This document shows positions 1-7,252 of a stretch of DNA of 14,401 nucleotides, piece by piece (the first letter of the stretch is position 1; the number at the start of each line of letters is the position of its first letter). The notes below the pieces were generated by a model, which worked only from the letters and a program-made list of their open reading frames with translations, had not been told where the DNA came from and did no database searches. The position numbers were made by a program, and so were the translations under genes. The stretch is from Syntrophaceae bacterium UBA2208 (GTDB lineage Bacteria > Desulfobacterota > BSN033 > UBA1163): NCBI GenBank assembly GCA_002327885.1, contig DCUS01000149.1, positions 1-14,401 on the forward strand, read 5' to 3'.

Positions 1-546
1 GCTCAAATCATCGGGGCCATTTCTAACCATCAACATGGAGGCGTCCGTAGCAGAGCGGACGCGCTGGGTATTCCTTTTGAGTTTTGGTCCGGGCCATTTG
101 ATGCCAAAGGTTACCAAAGCTTTGTTGAAAAATATCAGGCTGATTTTGTCATGTGCTCCGGGTGGTTAAAGTTTGTAAAGGGACTTGATCCTGCCAAAAC
201 AGTGAATATACATCCGGGACCCCTGCCACGGTTTGGCGGACCAGGAATGTATGGTCATTATGTCCACGAAGCAATCATGGCCGCGTATCATCGGGGCGAA
301 ATAAACCAGAGCGCAGTGACGATGCATTTTGTTGATGGTGTCGCCTATGATAATGGCCCCATTATCTTCCAAATGCCCGTGCTGATTCGACCTGACGATG
401 ATGCCGAGACCCTGGCCAAAAGAGTAAACGAAAAAGAACGTGCCTGGCAAAGTTATATTTTAAACTTGGTTGTCCATCGGCAGATCTATCTTAACAAGGG
501 ACAGGTCTTTTACGAAAACGATACGGCTAAAAGACTTTTTTACTAA
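1..546 (+). CDS. purN: PurN-like phosphoribosylglycinamide formyltransferase, 5' end outside window
   Basis: The frame is open from base 1 and ends at TAA 544-546, so 181 C-terminal residues are visible; roughly 25-30 N-terminal residues are probably missing. The visible start (AQIIGAISNHQHGG) matches the end of the first beta-alpha unit of formyltransferases. Asn69 and His71 of the visible fragment sit in NIHPGPLPRFGG, the conserved N-x-H motif, and Asp117 sits in VDGVAYDNGPII, matching the catalytic Asp loop. Known role: transfer of a formyl group from 10-formyl-THF to GAR in purine synthesis, in the cytoplasm. The ATG at 151 is internal and is not the start, because homology continues upstream to the window edge. 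The next gene, purL, catalyses the following step, which supports the call. A different formyltransferase of the same fold (Fmt, ArnA-like) is less likely because of this neighbour and the short length. Confidence 0.85.
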   Translation, partial: AQIIGAISNHQHGGVRSRADALGIPFEFWSGPFDAKGYQSFVEKYQADFVMCSGWLKFVKGLDPAKTVNIHPGPLPRFGGPGMYGHYVHEAIMAAYHRGEINQSAVTMHFVDGVAYDNGPIIFQMPVLIRPDDDAETLAKRVNEKERAWQSYILNLVVHRQIYLNKGQVFYENDTAKRLFY

Positions 547-562
547 GAACTTATCTACAAAT

Positions 563-620
563 AACCCCCCTTCATCCCCCCTTAACTTAAGGGGGGAATA
601 GAGGAGGGTTACAAAGGGGG
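563..620. repeat. C-rich/G-rich palindromic spacer between purN and purL
   Basis: CCCCCCTTAA at 576-585 and TTAAGGGGGG at 587-596 are perfect 10-base inverted arms with one base between them. An outer pair, AACCCCCC (563-570) and GGAGGGTT (603-610), extends the pairing with one mismatch, and AAAGGGGG follows at 613-620. RNA from either strand could fold here. No T-run follows on the + strand, so this is not a standard intrinsic terminator, and purL lies just downstream. The look is that of a short dispersed intergenic element, but only one copy is present in this window. Confidence 0.6.
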
Positions 621-672
621 ATATTACAGACAATCATTATTTATGGATAAGCTCCAAGAAAGGGTGAGACGA

Positions 673-3600
673 ATGTTACATTTTTTCCTGGCGAGAAGTG
701 AGAGACTCGAATACTGCTTCAATGTGGACACTTCCGCCCCTTTGAATTCTGATGAGCTTTCGATTTTAAGACAGCTCTTAGCCGACGGCTTTGTATCAAA
801 AAGTCTCTCTATGGAACCGACCCTTGCTGATGGAGACGATGTGGTGGAACTCGGCCCACGGATGAATTTTGCGACAGCTTATTCGACCAATATCGTCGCC
901 ATCTGCCAAACCTGTGGCCTCGAAAAGGTGACCCGCATAGAACGTTCCCGGCGATATCATCTTTCTTCGGGAGCGGATAGGGACCGCTTTATCCAGGAGC
1001 GTCATGATCGAATGACCGAATGCTTATACGAACAACCTTTACAGACCTTCGAAACCGGAATTCTACCTGAACCAGTTTTTGAGATTCCTTTGTTGGAAAA
1101 GGGCCCGAACGCTCTTTTAGAAATTCCGGGGCTTGCGATGGACGAGTGGGACAGAAACCTCTATTATGATTATTTTGTCAAGGAAGAGGGAAGAAATCCT
1201 ACGATTGTCGAAATCAGGGATCTGGATAACGCCAACAGTGAGCACTCGCGACACGGCTATTTCAAAGGGAAACAGGTGATCAACGGGGTGGTCATGCCGG
1301 AAACGTTGATGGATATCGTCAAGTCGACTTTGAAAGCGAATCCATCAAACAGTATCATTGCCTTCAAAGACAATTCGAGCGGGATGAAAGGATATGACTG
1401 CTGGACGATCGTCCCCGGACAACCCGGGAAACCAGCGCCTTTTGAAAAACGGAAAGTACAGTACCATATCATTTTTACTGCAGAGACGCACAACTTCCCA
1501 ACCGGAGTGGCTCCTTTCCCTGGCGCTGAAACGGGCACAGGCGGACGGATCCGTGATATCCAGGCGACGGGAAAAGGCGGCCTGGTGGTTGCCGGAACAG
1601 CAGGATACTGCGTTGCGAATCTGCTTATCCCTGGATATGACTTGCCATGGGAAACCAAATCTTTTGCCTATCCATCGAACCTGGCCTCTTCTTTAGCAGT
1701 GGAGATCAGAGCAAGCGATGGCGCCAGCGATTACGGGAATAAATTTGGGGAGCCGGTGGTGCTTGGTTTTACGCGTTCTTTCGACCAAAAACTTCCCGGC
1801 GGAGAACGCTGGGGATGGATTAAAAAAATAATGTTTACGGGCGGCATCGGACAAATCGATGCCAGGCATGTTGAAAAAGAGGAGGCTCAAAAAGGCATGC
1901 TGATCGTTCAGGTCGGCGGCCCCGCTTATGGTATTGGCGTGAGCGGCGGTTCCGCCTCCAGCAAATTACAGGGGGAGAATGAAGAGGAGCTCGATTTCAA
2001 TGCTGTCCAGCGCGGCGACGCGGAGATGGAGCAAAAGATGAATCGCGTGATCAGGGCATGCATTGAAATGGGAGAAAACAATCCTTTTGTCAGCATCCAT
2101 GACCAGGGAGCGGGTGGGCCGGCCAATGTTCTGAAGGAGCTTGTCGAAAAATCCGGAGGGAAGATCGAACTGAGGCGTATCAAGTTAGGAGACCCAACCC
2201 TGTCGGTGCTCAAAATCTGGATTGCCGAATATCAAGAGCGATGCGGTTTCTTGATCACCCCCGAAAGAATCGAAGAAATCAAATCCATCTGTGAAAGGGA
2301 AAAAGTAAATTGCGAAATCCTCGGAGAAGTGACAGGAGATGGCCGATTCATTGTGCATGGTGAGAAAGATGATTCAACGCCTGTCAATCTCAACCTTGCA
2401 AAGGTTCTGGGCAATATGCCACAGAAGACTTTCAAGGATGAGAGGATTGACTATTCACTAAAACCTCTTGAATGGCCGGAGGGTTTGTCGGTGGAAGTGG
2501 CATTGTCCCGTGTGCTTCGAGACCTGGCCGTGGGTTCAAAAAGATTTCTTACCAATAAGGTGGATCGAAGTGTCACCGGATTGATTGCAAGGCAACAATG
2601 CTGTGGTCCACTTCAATTAACGGTTGCCGATGTGGCGGTGATCGCCCAGAGCCATTTCGGATTAACGGGAGCGGCCACCTCGATTGGCGAGCAACCGGTT
2701 AAAATGCTGGTCAACCCGAAGGCAGGAGCCCGGATGGCCGTTGGAGAAGCGCTGACCAATATCGTATGGGCACAAATCAGTCGCCTGCAAGATATAAAGT
2801 GTTCGGCCAATTGGATGTGGGCGCCCAAACTACCCGGCGAAGGGGCGGCCCTTTATGATGCGGTGTGCGCGATGCGGGATCTCATGATCCGGCTGGGGAT
2901 CGCGGTGGATGGCGGAAAAGATAGTCTCTCCATGGCCACTCGTGTTGGGGATGAAATCGTGAAATCTCCCCGTGAGCTTGTTATTTCTGCTTACGCGACG
3001 ATGCCCGACATCACAAAGGTGGTCACTCCGGATATCAAAAAACCAGGACACAGCCAGCTCATCTTTATTGAAATCGCTACGCGTCAGGCTCGGCTTGGAG
3101 GTTCGGCCTTGGCTCAGGTCTATGGACAAGTTGGAGATGAATCTCCTGACGTGGATGACCCCGACATGCTTCAACGCGCCTTCCAGGCAATCCAAAAGTT
3201 AATATCAGAGAACTTCATTCTCGCCGGACACGACATCAGCGATGGGGGCATCATCACGACGTTGCTCGAAATGGCCTTCGCCGGAAACTGCGGTTTGAAC
3301 ATTCGAATGGACGGCCCATGGACTCCCCTCGAAAGGCTTTTCTCCGAAGAATTGGGAGCGGTGATTGAGTGTCATGGTAGTGATGTTCGGAATGTTCTCG
3401 GGATGCTTGACTCTTTTGGCCTACGCTCGACCCTGATCGGAGAAACGACGGAGGAACAGAAAATTCTCGTAACCTATCACTCGCAGAAGGTCCTTGAATC
3501 GAGCATGTGTGTTCTTCGCGAATGGTGGGAGGAGACGTCCTATCACATCGAGCGTCTTCAGATGAATTCCCAATGTGCCGACGAGGAAAGGAAAAATATT

Positions 3601-4491
3601 TTCGATCGCAAAGGTCCGAGCTATATCATTCCTTTTAAACCCAAACCGACGCCGGCATCGCTTCTCGAAGCGAGAGACAAACCGGAGGTTGCCATTCTCC
3701 GGGAAGAGGGAAGCAATGGTGATCGGGAGATGACTTCTGCTTTCTATCAGGCAGGCTTCAGCCCGTGGGATGTCACCATGACCGATCTGATCCGCGGACG
3801 AATGACACTGGAGCGTTTCAGGGGACTCATTACGGTCGGCGGATTCTCTTACGCCGATGTCCCGGAAAGCGCCAAGGGCTGGGCGGCAGCGATCAGATTT
3901 AATGAAAGGTTAAGGAAAATGTTTGACGATTTTTATCATCGTCCCGATACATTTTCCTTGGGTGTGTGCAACGGCTGCCAACTCTTCGCACTTCTCGGAT
4001 GGGTCCCCTGGTTGGGGATCCCCGACCATAAGCAACCCAGATTCATTCAAAATTTGTCCGGGCGTTTTGAATCTCGCTGGGTGACCGTTAAGATTTTAGA
4101 AAGCCCGGCGGTCATGTTCAGAGGCATGACCGATTCGACAATCGGAGTTTGGGTGGCCCACGGCGAAGGGAGACTTCACTTCCCCGATTCAACACTGACG
4201 GACGAGATCATCCTTAAAAAACTTATTCCGTTAGCCTTCGTGGATGATGAGGGCAGGGTGGATGGAAGGATCTCACAAAGCTATCCTTTTAATCCGAATG
4301 GGTCTCCTTTCGGGATGGCGGGACTCTGTACAACGGATGGACGACATCTGGCCATGATGCCTCATCCGGAGCGAGCGTTTCTGAAATGGCAATGGGCATG
4401 GATGCCTGGTGATCTGAAGGATAGGCTCGAGGCATCCCCATGGATTCAAATGTTCCAAAATGCAAGAGTGTGGTGTGAGGGTGAGAAATAA
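673..4491 (+). CDS. purL: phosphoribosylformylglycinamidine synthase, single-chain type with fused glutaminase
   Basis: Converts FGAR to FGAM with ATP and glutamine-derived ammonia, in the cytoplasm. Translation from 673 gives 1272 residues, the usual size of the long PurL/PFAS family. Order: N-terminal PurS-like domain (1 to about 150) with a NATAYSTNIV-like segment, linker with NSEHSRH (His191), two AIR-synthase-type halves with ETHNFPTGVAPF, GTGGRIRD, DQGAGG and DGGKDSLSMA, and a class I glutaminase from about residue 1006. The nucleophile is Cys1099 in GVCNGCQL, and His1231/Glu1233 lie in MPHPERA. All catalytic parts are present. An ATG at 643 would add ten residues but has no close Shine-Dalgarno. 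ATG 673 has AAAGGGTGAG just upstream and begins MLHFF, which lines up with the LHFY start of animal PFAS. The whole chain reads more like the animal enzyme than like E. coli PurL, judged from memory. It follows purN by 126 bases. Confidence 0.95.
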   Translation: MLHFFLARSERLEYCFNVDTSAPLNSDELSILRQLLADGFVSKSLSMEPTLADGDDVVELGPRMNFATAYSTNIVAICQTCGLEKVTRIERSRRYHLSSGADRDRFIQERHDRMTECLYEQPLQTFETGILPEPVFEIPLLEKGPNALLEIPGLAMDEWDRNLYYDYFVKEEGRNPTIVEIRDLDNANSEHSRHGYFKGKQVINGVVMPETLMDIVKSTLKANPSNSIIAFKDNSSGMKGYDCWTIVPGQPGKPAPFEKRKVQYHIIFTAETHNFPTGVAPFPGAETGTGGRIRDIQATGKGGLVVAGTAGYCVANLLIPGYDLPWETKSFAYPSNLASSLAVEIRASDGASDYGNKFGEPVVLGFTRSFDQKLPGGERWGWIKKIMFTGGIGQIDARHVEKEEAQKGMLIVQVGGPAYGIGVSGGSASSKLQGENEEELDFNAVQRGDAEMEQKMNRVIRACIEMGENNPFVSIHDQGAGGPANVLKELVEKSGGKIELRRIKLGDPTLSVLKIWIAEYQERCGFLITPERIEEIKSICEREKVNCEILGEVTGDGRFIVHGEKDDSTPVNLNLAKVLGNMPQKTFKDERIDYSLKPLEWPEGLSVEVALSRVLRDLAVGSKRFLTNKVDRSVTGLIARQQCCGPLQLTVADVAVIAQSHFGLTGAATSIGEQPVKMLVNPKAGARMAVGEALTNIVWAQISRLQDIKCSANWMWAPKLPGEGAALYDAVCAMRDLMIRLGIAVDGGKDSLSMATRVGDEIVKSPRELVISAYATMPDITKVVTPDIKKPGHSQLIFIEIATRQARLGGSALAQVYGQVGDESPDVDDPDMLQRAFQAIQKLISENFILAGHDISDGGIITTLLEMAFAGNCGLNIRMDGPWTPLERLFSEELGAVIECHGSDVRNVLGMLDSFGLRSTLIGETTEEQKILVTYHSQKVLESSMCVLREWWEETSYHIERLQMNSQCADEERKNIFDRKGPSYIIPFKPKPTPASLLEARDKPEVAILREEGSNGDREMTSAFYQAGFSPWDVTMTDLIRGRMTLERFRGLITVGGFSYADVPESAKGWAAAIRFNERLRKMFDDFYHRPDTFSLGVCNGCQLFALLGWVPWLGIPDHKQPRFIQNLSGRFESRWVTVKILESPAVMFRGMTDSTIGVWVAHGEGRLHFPDSTLTDEIILKKLIPLAFVDDEGRVDGRISQSYPFNPNGSPFGMAGLCTTDGRHLAMMPHPERAFLKWQWAWMPGDLKDRLEASPWIQMFQNARVWCEGEK

Positions 4492-4541
4492 TGAATGGTA
4501 ATGAAGATTTCCGATTGTTAAGGGCCATAAAGAAAGGATGG

Positions 4542-5783
4542 TTACAATCGCTCAAAAATGGCGGCGATGCCTAACCCCCCTCCTCCGCAAATGCATTCCA
4601 GACTGTAACGGCTGTTGCGTCGTTTCATCTCGTGTAGAAGGGTAACCAGGACCCTTGTGCCGGTGCAGGCAATGGGGTGACCGAGGGAGATTCCGGACCC
4701 ATTAACATTGATTCTTGAATAATCTTTCTCTGTAAGATTCATCATTTTCAGATCTGCTAACACCTGTGCGGCAAAGGCCTCCTGGATCTCTATCAGATCA
4801 ATTTGGTCCAAACTTAAATTTGCTTTCTTTAAGGCCTTCTCTACGGCGATTGGCACCGTATGATAAGTCCGACGGGGATCCGCGCCGGCCACAGCAAAAG
4901 CTTTGACGTAAGCCAGTGGTTTCACCCCAAGTTTTTTAGCTGCCTCTTCCGAGGTCACCACACAGGCAGCGGCACCATCATTCTCCGAAGACGAGTTTCC
5001 TGCTGTACAGACCCCTCCCAGAACAGGCTTGAGTTTGGCCAGCTGATCCAAGGTGGTATCTGCCCTTGGGTTCTCATCGCGATCGACGAGTCCCTCTTTT
5101 CTTCTGGAATCTGTTACAGGAACAGGCACAATCTCCCCCTTAAATTTACCTGATTCGATAGCGGCACAAGCCTTGCGATGGCTCTCCAATGCCCATTGAT
5201 CACACTCCTCCCGGTGGATACCTTCTTCTTTGGCTGCGGTTTCAGCCCAGGACATCATCGATGGCAATATCCCGTATCTCTCTTCAGGTTGAGACATAAC
5301 CCTGGCCCGCTGGATTCTATCGTAAAAGGGAATTCCCCATATGGAGAGGTCCCCATGTCCGCGAGGCATTCCCTTTTTACCGCCAATTCCCCATTTGATG
5401 TCGCCGGGCACATAAAACTCAGCACTGCTCATGCTCTCCACACCTCCCGCAATGATGATCTCCGCATTACTCGTCTGGATCTCCATGGCAGCATGGCAGA
5501 TCACATCCAACCCGGTGCAGCAACGGCGGTCCAGAGTCATCCCGGGAATCGAGTCGGGCCAGCCTGCCTTAAGGAGAGCCATACGGGCAATATTAACATA
5601 CTCACCGCTTTGATAGGATTGACCTAAAATGACCTCATCCACCTGTCCTGGATCCACCCGAGCTCTTTTGACAGCTTCATTCAAAACCAGGGCTCCTAAA
5701 TCATAGGCAGTCACTTCTTTTAAAGCGCCCATGTATCTCCCGACGGGGGTCCTCACTCCACTAATCATCACAGCTTTATTCAA
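4542..5783 (-). CDS. thiolase (acetyl-CoA C-acyltransferase family)
   Basis: 413 residues, a normal thiolase length. The enzyme condenses or cleaves acyl-CoA with CoA in the cytoplasm, either in beta-oxidation or in acetoacetyl-CoA formation. Nucleophile Cys88 lies in TLDRRCCTG, where the usual C-G/A-S-G is C-C-T-G. His369 lies in GHPIACTG and the second active Cys399 in CGGGGLGIA. GGVESMS and NSSSENDGAAA are also typical. The start is TTG (5781-5783) with AAGGAG six or seven bases upstream, so TTG is well supported. It converges with purL, leaving 50 bases between the two stops and no visible terminator. On its own strand it follows the MFS remnant by 48 bases. Substrate chain length cannot be told from sequence. 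No other fatty-acid or butyrate gene is visible nearby. Confidence 0.93.
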   Translation of the reverse strand: MNKAVMISGVRTPVGRYMGALKEVTAYDLGALVLNEAVKRARVDPGQVDEVILGQSYQSGEYVNIARMALLKAGWPDSIPGMTLDRRCCTGLDVICHAAMEIQTSNAEIIIAGGVESMSSAEFYVPGDIKWGIGGKKGMPRGHGDLSIWGIPFYDRIQRARVMSQPEERYGILPSMMSWAETAAKEEGIHREECDQWALESHRKACAAIESGKFKGEIVPVPVTDSRRKEGLVDRDENPRADTTLDQLAKLKPVLGGVCTAGNSSSENDGAAACVVTSEEAAKKLGVKPLAYVKAFAVAGADPRRTYHTVPIAVEKALKKANLSLDQIDLIEIQEAFAAQVLADLKMMNLTEKDYSRINVNGSGISLGHPIACTGTRVLVTLLHEMKRRNSRYSLECICGGGGLGIAAIFERL

Positions 5784-5831
5784 GGTGCTCTCCTTTCTCC
5801 CGACCAGATTGAATCAGGAAACAACAGTAGT

Positions 5832-6317
5832 TTAAAATGAATCCTTGTTTAATCTTAGAGATCTTACCAATAGGACTCCCAACAATAATATACCTCCAAG
5901 AATAATAAATCCTGCTGAAAAGGATCTTACTTCTCCGATGGCACCAAGCATATTTGGGACAACCCCGCCTCCAATCAGAAAACTTACCGGCATGGTGAGA
6001 AAGATGGCAATATTTTTGAATTTGGAACCTCCTGTTTGAGAGAGAGCGGCAAAACTTGGTGGAAAGAATGGGGAAGCCAGCATAGGTTGAAGAAAAATAA
6101 GAATGACACCCCCCCCCGGGAAGTCACACCCAGTAATACGGATATGGCCCCGTTCGCCAAAAAAACTGCTTTCAAGGCCAGTTTGGGTCCCCAACGATCT
6201 GTCATCCACCCAGAAATGAAGGCGATTCCTACGGGAGCGATGCGGGAAAGGCCCACTAAGGTATTGGCCCAGGCGCGATCCATCCCTTTCTCCGCATTTC
6301 AAGACCCTAAAATCTAA
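5832..6317 (-). pseudogene. truncated and frameshifted MFS transporter remnant (C-terminal half)
   Basis: Two overlapping frames each carry part of one protein. The first, from about 6298, reads NAEKGMDRAWANTLVGLSR then GWMTDRWGPK, a classic MFS loop motif with D-R-W-G. The second, ending at TAA 5832-5834, continues with VILIFLQPMLASPFFPP and hydrophobic helices to RSLRLNKDSF. They join at a run of nine C on the + strand (6109-6117). One base more or two fewer would restore a single frame. Upstream of NAEKG the frame is blocked by TGA and TAG, and the 6318-6347 terminator follows, so helices 1-6 are absent. What remains is about 155 residues, against roughly 400 for the family. The missing N-terminal half makes loss of function likely even if the homopolymer is a sequencing error. 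The transported substrate is unknown. Confidence 0.75.
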
Positions 6318-6347
6318 ACAAAAAGGCCGGCAAGCTTACCGGCCTTT
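6318..6347 (-). terminator. intrinsic terminator for leftward transcription
   Basis: Nine-base perfect arms, AAAGGCCGG (6322-6330) and CCGGCCTTT (6339-6347), enclose an 8-base loop. Read on the - strand, the G/C-rich stem is followed by TTTTTGTTT. On the + strand the following bases are TTTAAATTC, a poorer tract, so the - direction is favoured. It lies 40 bases past the stop of the 20-codon frame at 6387-6449 and just before the MFS remnant. Confidence 0.85.
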
Positions 6348-6386
6348 AAATTCTTTCCTTTGCCTATGAGCCGTTTAACGTCTTGC

Positions 6387-6449
6387 TCAGGACCATTGCA
6401 TCGAACCACATGTCGAGCAATGGGTTGCATGGGGGAACATCCATCTCAT
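6387..6449 (-). CDS. candidate 20-residue microprotein or leader peptide
   Basis: ATG at 6449 is preceded by AAGGAGGTGA (6464-6455) with five bases of spacing. That is a near-perfect match to the 16S anti-Shine-Dalgarno and the best ribosome site in the window. The frame runs 20 codons to TGA (6387-6389): MRWMFPHATH followed by CSTCGSMQWS, with a C-x-x-C pair and two Trp. A consensus-like sigma70 promoter lies directly upstream and an intrinsic terminator directly downstream, so a transcript of about 150 nt is predicted. I do not recognise the peptide. It could be a microprotein, a leader peptide of an attenuator that once controlled the MFS gene, or an accident within a small RNA. An overlapping frame (6364-6444, 26 codons from ATG, MDVPPCNPLLDMWFDAMVLS then KTLNGS) also looks protein-like. 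Its ribosome site is weaker, and it stays open upstream to at least 6489. Confidence 0.45.
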   Translation of the reverse strand: MRWMFPHATHCSTCGSMQWS

Positions 6450-6475
6450 GGACCTCACCTCCTTCTTTAACAATT

Positions 6476-6504
6476 ATTTTAAATTTGATTCCTCCTCCTG
6501 TCAA
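6476..6504 (-). promoter_or_regulatory. sigma70-type promoter
   Basis: Read on the - strand: TTGACA (6504-6499), a spacer of exactly 17 bases, then TAAAAT (6481-6476). The -35 is a perfect match and the -10 matches five of six. Transcription would start near 6468 and leave a leader of under 20 bases before the start codon at 6449. No start has been mapped; this rests on sequence match alone. Confidence 0.7.
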
Positions 6505-6542
6505 GAAAAAACAAAGTCAGGTCGTAACCCCTCAGTCTTTGT
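6503..6542 (-). terminator. possible weak intrinsic terminator upstream of the small promoter
   Basis: AACAAAG and CTTTGTT (6509-6515 and 6536-6542 on the + strand) form a 7-base stem. A short AGG/CCT inner pairing lies inside it. On the - strand it is followed by TTTTTCTT, which runs into the -35 box. The stem is A/U-rich and the loop is large, so strength is doubtful. It would end transcripts coming from the 7219-6821 gene. Confidence 0.35.
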
Positions 6543-6820
6543 TCGAAGGTACCATGATCCGACAAGGATGTCGGAAAAAATCTTATAGCGGTAGCCTTCA
6601 CTTGACCCTCAAACCAACCACATCCCTTGAAAAGGACAAGGAATCAATGACGATCGTGATCGTCACCCGGACTTATAAAAATACTACAAAATCCGCTTGA
6701 TAAGATTTTGGATGACATTCCCGGCGGATCTGTTGGATTCATACCCCTAAGGGGATACGTCAGGTCACTCAGAAATCAGAAATTAAGATTTGAAATTCCG
6801 CAATCCGCAATCTAAATTTC
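6505..6820. other. gene-free interval with short inverted repeats
   Basis: No convincing coding frame was found on either strand. Visible structure includes TCCGACA/TGTCGGA arms with a 4-base loop at 6558-6575, which is neither preceded nor followed by a T-run in terminator orientation. There is also a palindrome-like GACGATC-GT-GATCGTC at 6649-6664 that could be an operator or a small hairpin, a short CCCC-TAA-GGGG hairpin near 6747-6757, and a tandem CCGCAAT duplication at 6798-6811. None can be tied to a regulator from this sequence. Confidence 0.4.
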
Positions 6821-7219
6821 TTAATCCTTTCCTTTTTTCTTCAAAAAGGGAAGGAGATCTGATTCCCTGGAGGTTTTCGTGTTGGATTTTTCCTTTTCGA
6901 TCTCTGGTTTCAGTTCCTCCCGCTTCCATTCTTTCTCTCGGATCATATGTTTCTCAATCCAGCGGTCAAGGGCTTTCACATCAAAAAGGACTCGGCCTCC
7001 AATTTTGAGGTAGGGGAGTTTTTTCATCGAGGCCATCCGGTAGACCGTATCCTTGGAAAGGCTTAAAAATTGACTTGCCTCTTTGGCCGTGATCAATCTT
7101 CGGAGTTCGGGGATCTTTTTCATCCGGTCGTCCATCCGTTCAAAATACTTCTCGGCCAGAAGGTCCGCCAAACTATCTAAAAACTCCTTGATCGGGGGTC
7201 GGTATTCTTCTTGTGCCAT
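6821..7219 (-). CDS. helix-turn-helix DNA-binding protein (MerR/excisionase-like, HTH_17 type)
   Basis: 132 residues from ATG at 7219, which has GGAGGG four bases upstream. A TTG at 7231 in the same frame would begin inside that ribosome site and is rejected. Residues about 42-91 fit the excisionase-type winged HTH: LITAKEASQFLSLSKDTVYR, then LPYLKIGGRVLFDVKALDRW. The N-terminal 40 residues are amphipathic (FLDSLADLLAEKYFERMDDR) and may mediate dimerisation. The C-terminal 40 are highly charged, rich in Lys and Glu. It follows the receiver-LpxC gene by only 28 bases, so the two are probably cotranscribed. No integrase, phage gene or attachment site is nearby, so a chromosomal regulator or DNA-tethering protein is more likely than a true excisionase. 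Its targets are unknown. Confidence 0.8.
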   Translation of the reverse strand: MAQEEYRPPIKEFLDSLADLLAEKYFERMDDRMKKIPELRRLITAKEASQFLSLSKDTVYRMASMKKLPYLKIGGRVLFDVKALDRWIEKHMIREKEWKREELKPEIEKEKSNTKTSRESDLLPFLKKKGKD

Positions 7220-7229
7220 TTGTCCCTCC

Positions 7230-7252
7230 AAAAAATAAGGTGATCGCTCACC
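7230..7252 (-). terminator. possible attenuator hairpin between receiver-lpxC and the HTH gene
   Basis: On the - strand GGTGA-GCGA-TCACC (7252-7239) overlaps the lpxC stop codon and is followed at once by TTATTTTTT, then by the GGAGGG ribosome site of the next gene. This is the layout of a short intrinsic terminator. The stem is only five pairs, so partial read-through is expected. It could lower expression of the downstream HTH gene or couple its translation. Confidence 0.4.

Noticed and set aside
5178..5627. 149-codon + strand frame inside the thiolase
   Set aside because: Shadow of the thiolase, which has all catalytic motifs on the opposite strand.
6383..6700. 105-codon + strand frame in the gene-free interval
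   Set aside because: Low-complexity Ser/Thr/Pro composition, no ribosome site, and it overlaps the well-signalled - strand unit.
6821..7219. Phage or integrative-element excisionase
   Set aside because: No integrase, attachment repeat or other phage gene lies nearby; the gene is linked to lpxC instead.
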